In this document: positions 62,283-64,000 of the stretch, in pieces
Numbering within the stretch: position 1 is the first letter of the stretch
Layout of the letters: each line of letters opens with the position of its first letter
Assembly (NCBI RefSeq): GCF_001927285.1
Contig: NZ_MSIG01000007.1
Span: forward strand, 62,001-126,000
Length of the DNA: 64,000 nucleotides
Source: Mongoliimonas terrestris
GTDB lineage: Bacteria > Pseudomonadota > Alphaproteobacteria > Rhizobiales > Pleomorphomonadaceae
Direction of reading: 5' to 3'
Position numbers and translations under genes: made by a program
Notes under the pieces: generated by a model
The model's input: the letters and a program-made list of their open reading frames with translations, nothing else
Told to the model about the DNA's origin: nothing
The model's database searches: none

Positions 62283-63932
62283 ATGATGGACGGACCCGGG
62301 CGCCCCACGCACCGGCCGACCGCCGCAGGACGTCGTGTGCCGGAGTGTGCAGAACCCGTGTCCAGACCCGTGCCCCCTCCCGTGAACGCCACCGCCCCAT
62401 CCTCGCCGACGCACCCGGCCGGGGCGGCGCCGCTTGCCATCGAGCTCGTCGGCATCGACAAGAGCTTCGGGCAGGTCCACGCCAACAAGGACATCCACCT
62501 TGCGGTGAAGCGCGGCACGATCCACGGGATCATCGGCGAGAACGGCGCCGGCAAGTCCACGCTGATGTCCATCCTCTACGGCTTCTACCAGGCCGACCGG
62601 GGCGAGATCCGCGTCGGCGGCGTGCCGACGGTGATCCGCGACAGCCAGGCGGCCATCGCCGCCGGCATCGGCATGGTGCACCAGCACTTCATGCTGGTGG
62701 AGAACTTCACCGTCCTTGAGAACGTGATGCTGGGCGCCGAGGGCGGCGCTTTCCTGAAACCCGGGATTTCCCGCGCGCGGGCCGAACTGAAGCGGCTGGA
62801 GACCGAGTACGCCCTCGACGTCGACCCGGACGCGGTGATCGAGAGCCTGCCGGTCGGCCGCCAGCAGCGGGTGGAGATCCTGAAGGCGCTCTACCGGGGC
62901 GCCGACATTCTCATCCTCGACGAGCCCACCGGCGTGCTCACCCCCGCGGAGGCGGACCATCTCTTCCGCATCCTTCGCGTGCTCCGCGACCAGGGCAAGA
63001 CGGTCATCCTGATCACCCACAAGCTCCGCGAGATCATGGCCATCACCGACGCCGTGTCGGTCATGCGCCGCGGCGAGATGGTGGCGACCCGCACCACCGC
63101 CGAAACCACCGTGGAGGAGCTCGCCGAGCTGATGGTCGGCCGCCGCGTGCTTCTCAAGGTCGACAAGGGCCCCGCGCACCCCGGTCCGGTGGCGCTTCAG
63201 GTCAAGAACCTCACGGTCCGCGACCACCGCGGCGTCACCATGGTGGACGACGTGAGCTTCGACGTGCGCGCCGGCGAGATCGTCGGAATCGCGGGCGTCG
63301 CCGGCAACGGCCAGTCGGAGCTTCTGGAGGCGCTCGCCGGCATCCGCCGCCCGTCGTCCGGCGACATCCTGATCGACGGCGCCTCCACGCTCGGCGCCGA
63401 TCCGGCCATGCTCCGCCGGCGCGGCCTCGCCCATGTGCCGGAGGACCGGCACCACATGGGGCTCGTCCTCAAGTTCGAGGAGTATGAGAACTCCATCCTC
63501 GGCTACCAGGACGACCCGCGCTTCCTCAACGGCCCCTTCATGGACATCGACGCCATCCGCGCCGACGCCCGCGAGAAGATCGCCAAGTACGACATCCGCC
63601 CGCCCAACTGCCGGCTGAAGACCGCCAACTTCTCCGGCGGCAACCAGCAGAAGATCGTCCTTGCCCGCGAGATCGAGCGCGACCCGACGGTGCTGATCAT
63701 CGGCCAGCCGACCCGCGGCGTCGACATTGGCGCCATCGAGTTCATCCACAAGCGCATCGTGGAGATGCGCGACGCCGGCAAGGCCATCCTGCTCGTCTCG
63801 GTGGAACTCGACGAAATCCGGGCGCTTGCCGACCGGGTGGTCGTCATGTTCGCCGGCCGGGTGGTGGGCGAGAAGACGCCCGACGCCAGCGAGCAGGCGC
63901 TCGGCCTGATGATGGCCGGCATCGCCGCATGA
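62283..63932 (+). CDS. BMP-type ABC transporter ATP-binding protein (two nucleotide-binding domains)
   Basis: 549 residues from the ATG at 62283; GTGs at 62358 or 62382 are alternatives, since the conserved part starts at AIELVGIDKSFG. NBD1: GENGAGKST, GMVHQHFMLVENF, a weak signature LPVGRQQRVE, ILILDEPTGVLTP. NBD2: a degenerate P-loop GVAGNGQSELLEAL, PEDRHHMGLV, signature SGGNQQK and a Walker B with Gln (IIGQPTRGVD). One intact and one degenerate site is normal for sugar/nucleoside importers such as YufO. The permease gene begins at its stop codon. Confidence 0.93.
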   Translation: MMDGPGRPTHRPTAAGRRVPECAEPVSRPVPPPVNATAPSSPTHPAGAAPLAIELVGIDKSFGQVHANKDIHLAVKRGTIHGIIGENGAGKSTLMSILYGFYQADRGEIRVGGVPTVIRDSQAAIAAGIGMVHQHFMLVENFTVLENVMLGAEGGAFLKPGISRARAELKRLETEYALDVDPDAVIESLPVGRQQRVEILKALYRGADILILDEPTGVLTPAEADHLFRILRVLRDQGKTVILITHKLREIMAITDAVSVMRRGEMVATRTTAETTVEELAELMVGRRVLLKVDKGPAHPGPVALQVKNLTVRDHRGVTMVDDVSFDVRAGEIVGIAGVAGNGQSELLEALAGIRRPSSGDILIDGASTLGADPAMLRRRGLAHVPEDRHHMGLVLKFEEYENSILGYQDDPRFLNGPFMDIDAIRADAREKIAKYDIRPPNCRLKTANFSGGNQQKIVLAREIERDPTVLIIGQPTRGVDIGAIEFIHKRIVEMRDAGKAILLVSVELDEIRALADRVVVMFAGRVVGEKTPDASEQALGLMMAGIAA

Positions 63933-64000
63933 CCCGCCCCGATCGTTCCCGACCCGACCGCTCCCGATCCCGTCGCTCCCGCCCCGACCCGACCACGAGG
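63929..64000 (+). CDS. Start of the next operon gene, probably the ABC permease (partial)
   Basis: An ATG at 63929 overlaps the ATPase stop by 4 bp (ATGA) and stays open to the window end. The 24 visible codons are an Arg/Pro/Asp/Ser-rich hydrophilic stretch, partly repetitive at the DNA level (CCCGACCCGACCGCTCCCGA). BMP-type operons continue with two permease genes, so this is probably the cytoplasmic leader of the first permease. The identity rests on context only. Confidence 0.5.
   Translation, partial: MTRPDRSRPDRSRSRRSRPDPTTR

Overview
The window is GC-rich (roughly 70%), tightly packed chromosomal DNA from an alphaproteobacterium, most likely of the order Hyphomicrobiales (Rhizobiales). 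The supporting evidence is a complete set of ethylmalonyl-CoA pathway signature genes (ccr, ecm, mcd), a rhizobial-type pyruvate carboxylase, an ExoD-like protein, a Caulobacter-type sugar dehydrogenase, two copies of a RIME-like intergenic palindromic element, and GGAAC-type promoter motifs resembling those of the alphaproteobacterial general stress sigma factor EcfG. Neighbouring genes often overlap by 4 bp (ATGA or GTGA). No rRNA, tRNA, CRISPR array, prophage or insertion sequence was seen.

1-13.0 kb: the end of a GGDEF-EAL protein, then an eight-gene, translationally coupled chemosensory operon of the alternative-function (Wsp / Che3-like) type: CheW, CheR-TPR, CheW, MCP, CheA-REC, CheB, a kinase with two N-terminal receiver domains and a REC-PAS-kinase-REC hybrid. 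There is no CheY, CheZ or flagellar gene, so the output is probably c-di-GMP or gene expression rather than swimming. 13.0-14.7 kb: a small disordered protein, a lone receiver-domain protein and a DUF892 ferritin-like stress protein, all with GGAAC promoter motifs.

14.9-20.4 kb: malQ overlaps a three-gene secondary-metabolite operon (type III polyketide synthase, methyltransferase, FAD oxidoreductase). 20.3-22.9 kb: a xylose-dehydrogenase-like SDR divergent from a DeoR regulator, then ExoD. 23.5-27.2 kb: opgG-opgH for periplasmic glucans. 27.5-34.7 kb: pyruvate carboxylase, a cryptochrome/photolyase relative that appears to have its two domains in permuted order, a divergent renalase-like flavoprotein, a hydrolase and a stress flavoprotein. 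35-35.6 kb: a vapBC toxin-antitoxin pair with a palindromic operator.

35.6-43.4 kb: the ethylmalonyl-CoA pathway, with ecm divergent from ccr and mcd further on. Together with pyruvate carboxylase this supports growth on C1/C2 compounds or turnover of acetyl-CoA without isocitrate lyase. 43.5-47.4 kb: an inositol-monophosphatase-family enzyme, TspO and a copper P-type ATPase under a CueR/HmrR-type promoter, followed by an 0.7-kb AT-richer gap without recognisable genes.

48.1-58.5 kb: a two-winged catabolic locus. One wing (minus strand) has RidA, Uma2, 8-oxoguanine deaminase and a creatininase-family hydrolase. The other (plus strand) has an NMT1/SsuA-type ABC transporter, a cytosine-deaminase-like amidohydrolase, an FAD-linked oxidase and two flavodoxin-fold oxidoreductases. 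It looks like a pathway for a nitrogen heterocycle whose substrate is not evident. 58.6-59.3 kb: five tandem copies of a 137-bp palindrome-bearing repeat. 59.3-64 kb: mgsA-glk and the start of a BMP-type (purine nucleoside-like) ABC transporter operon that runs off the window.
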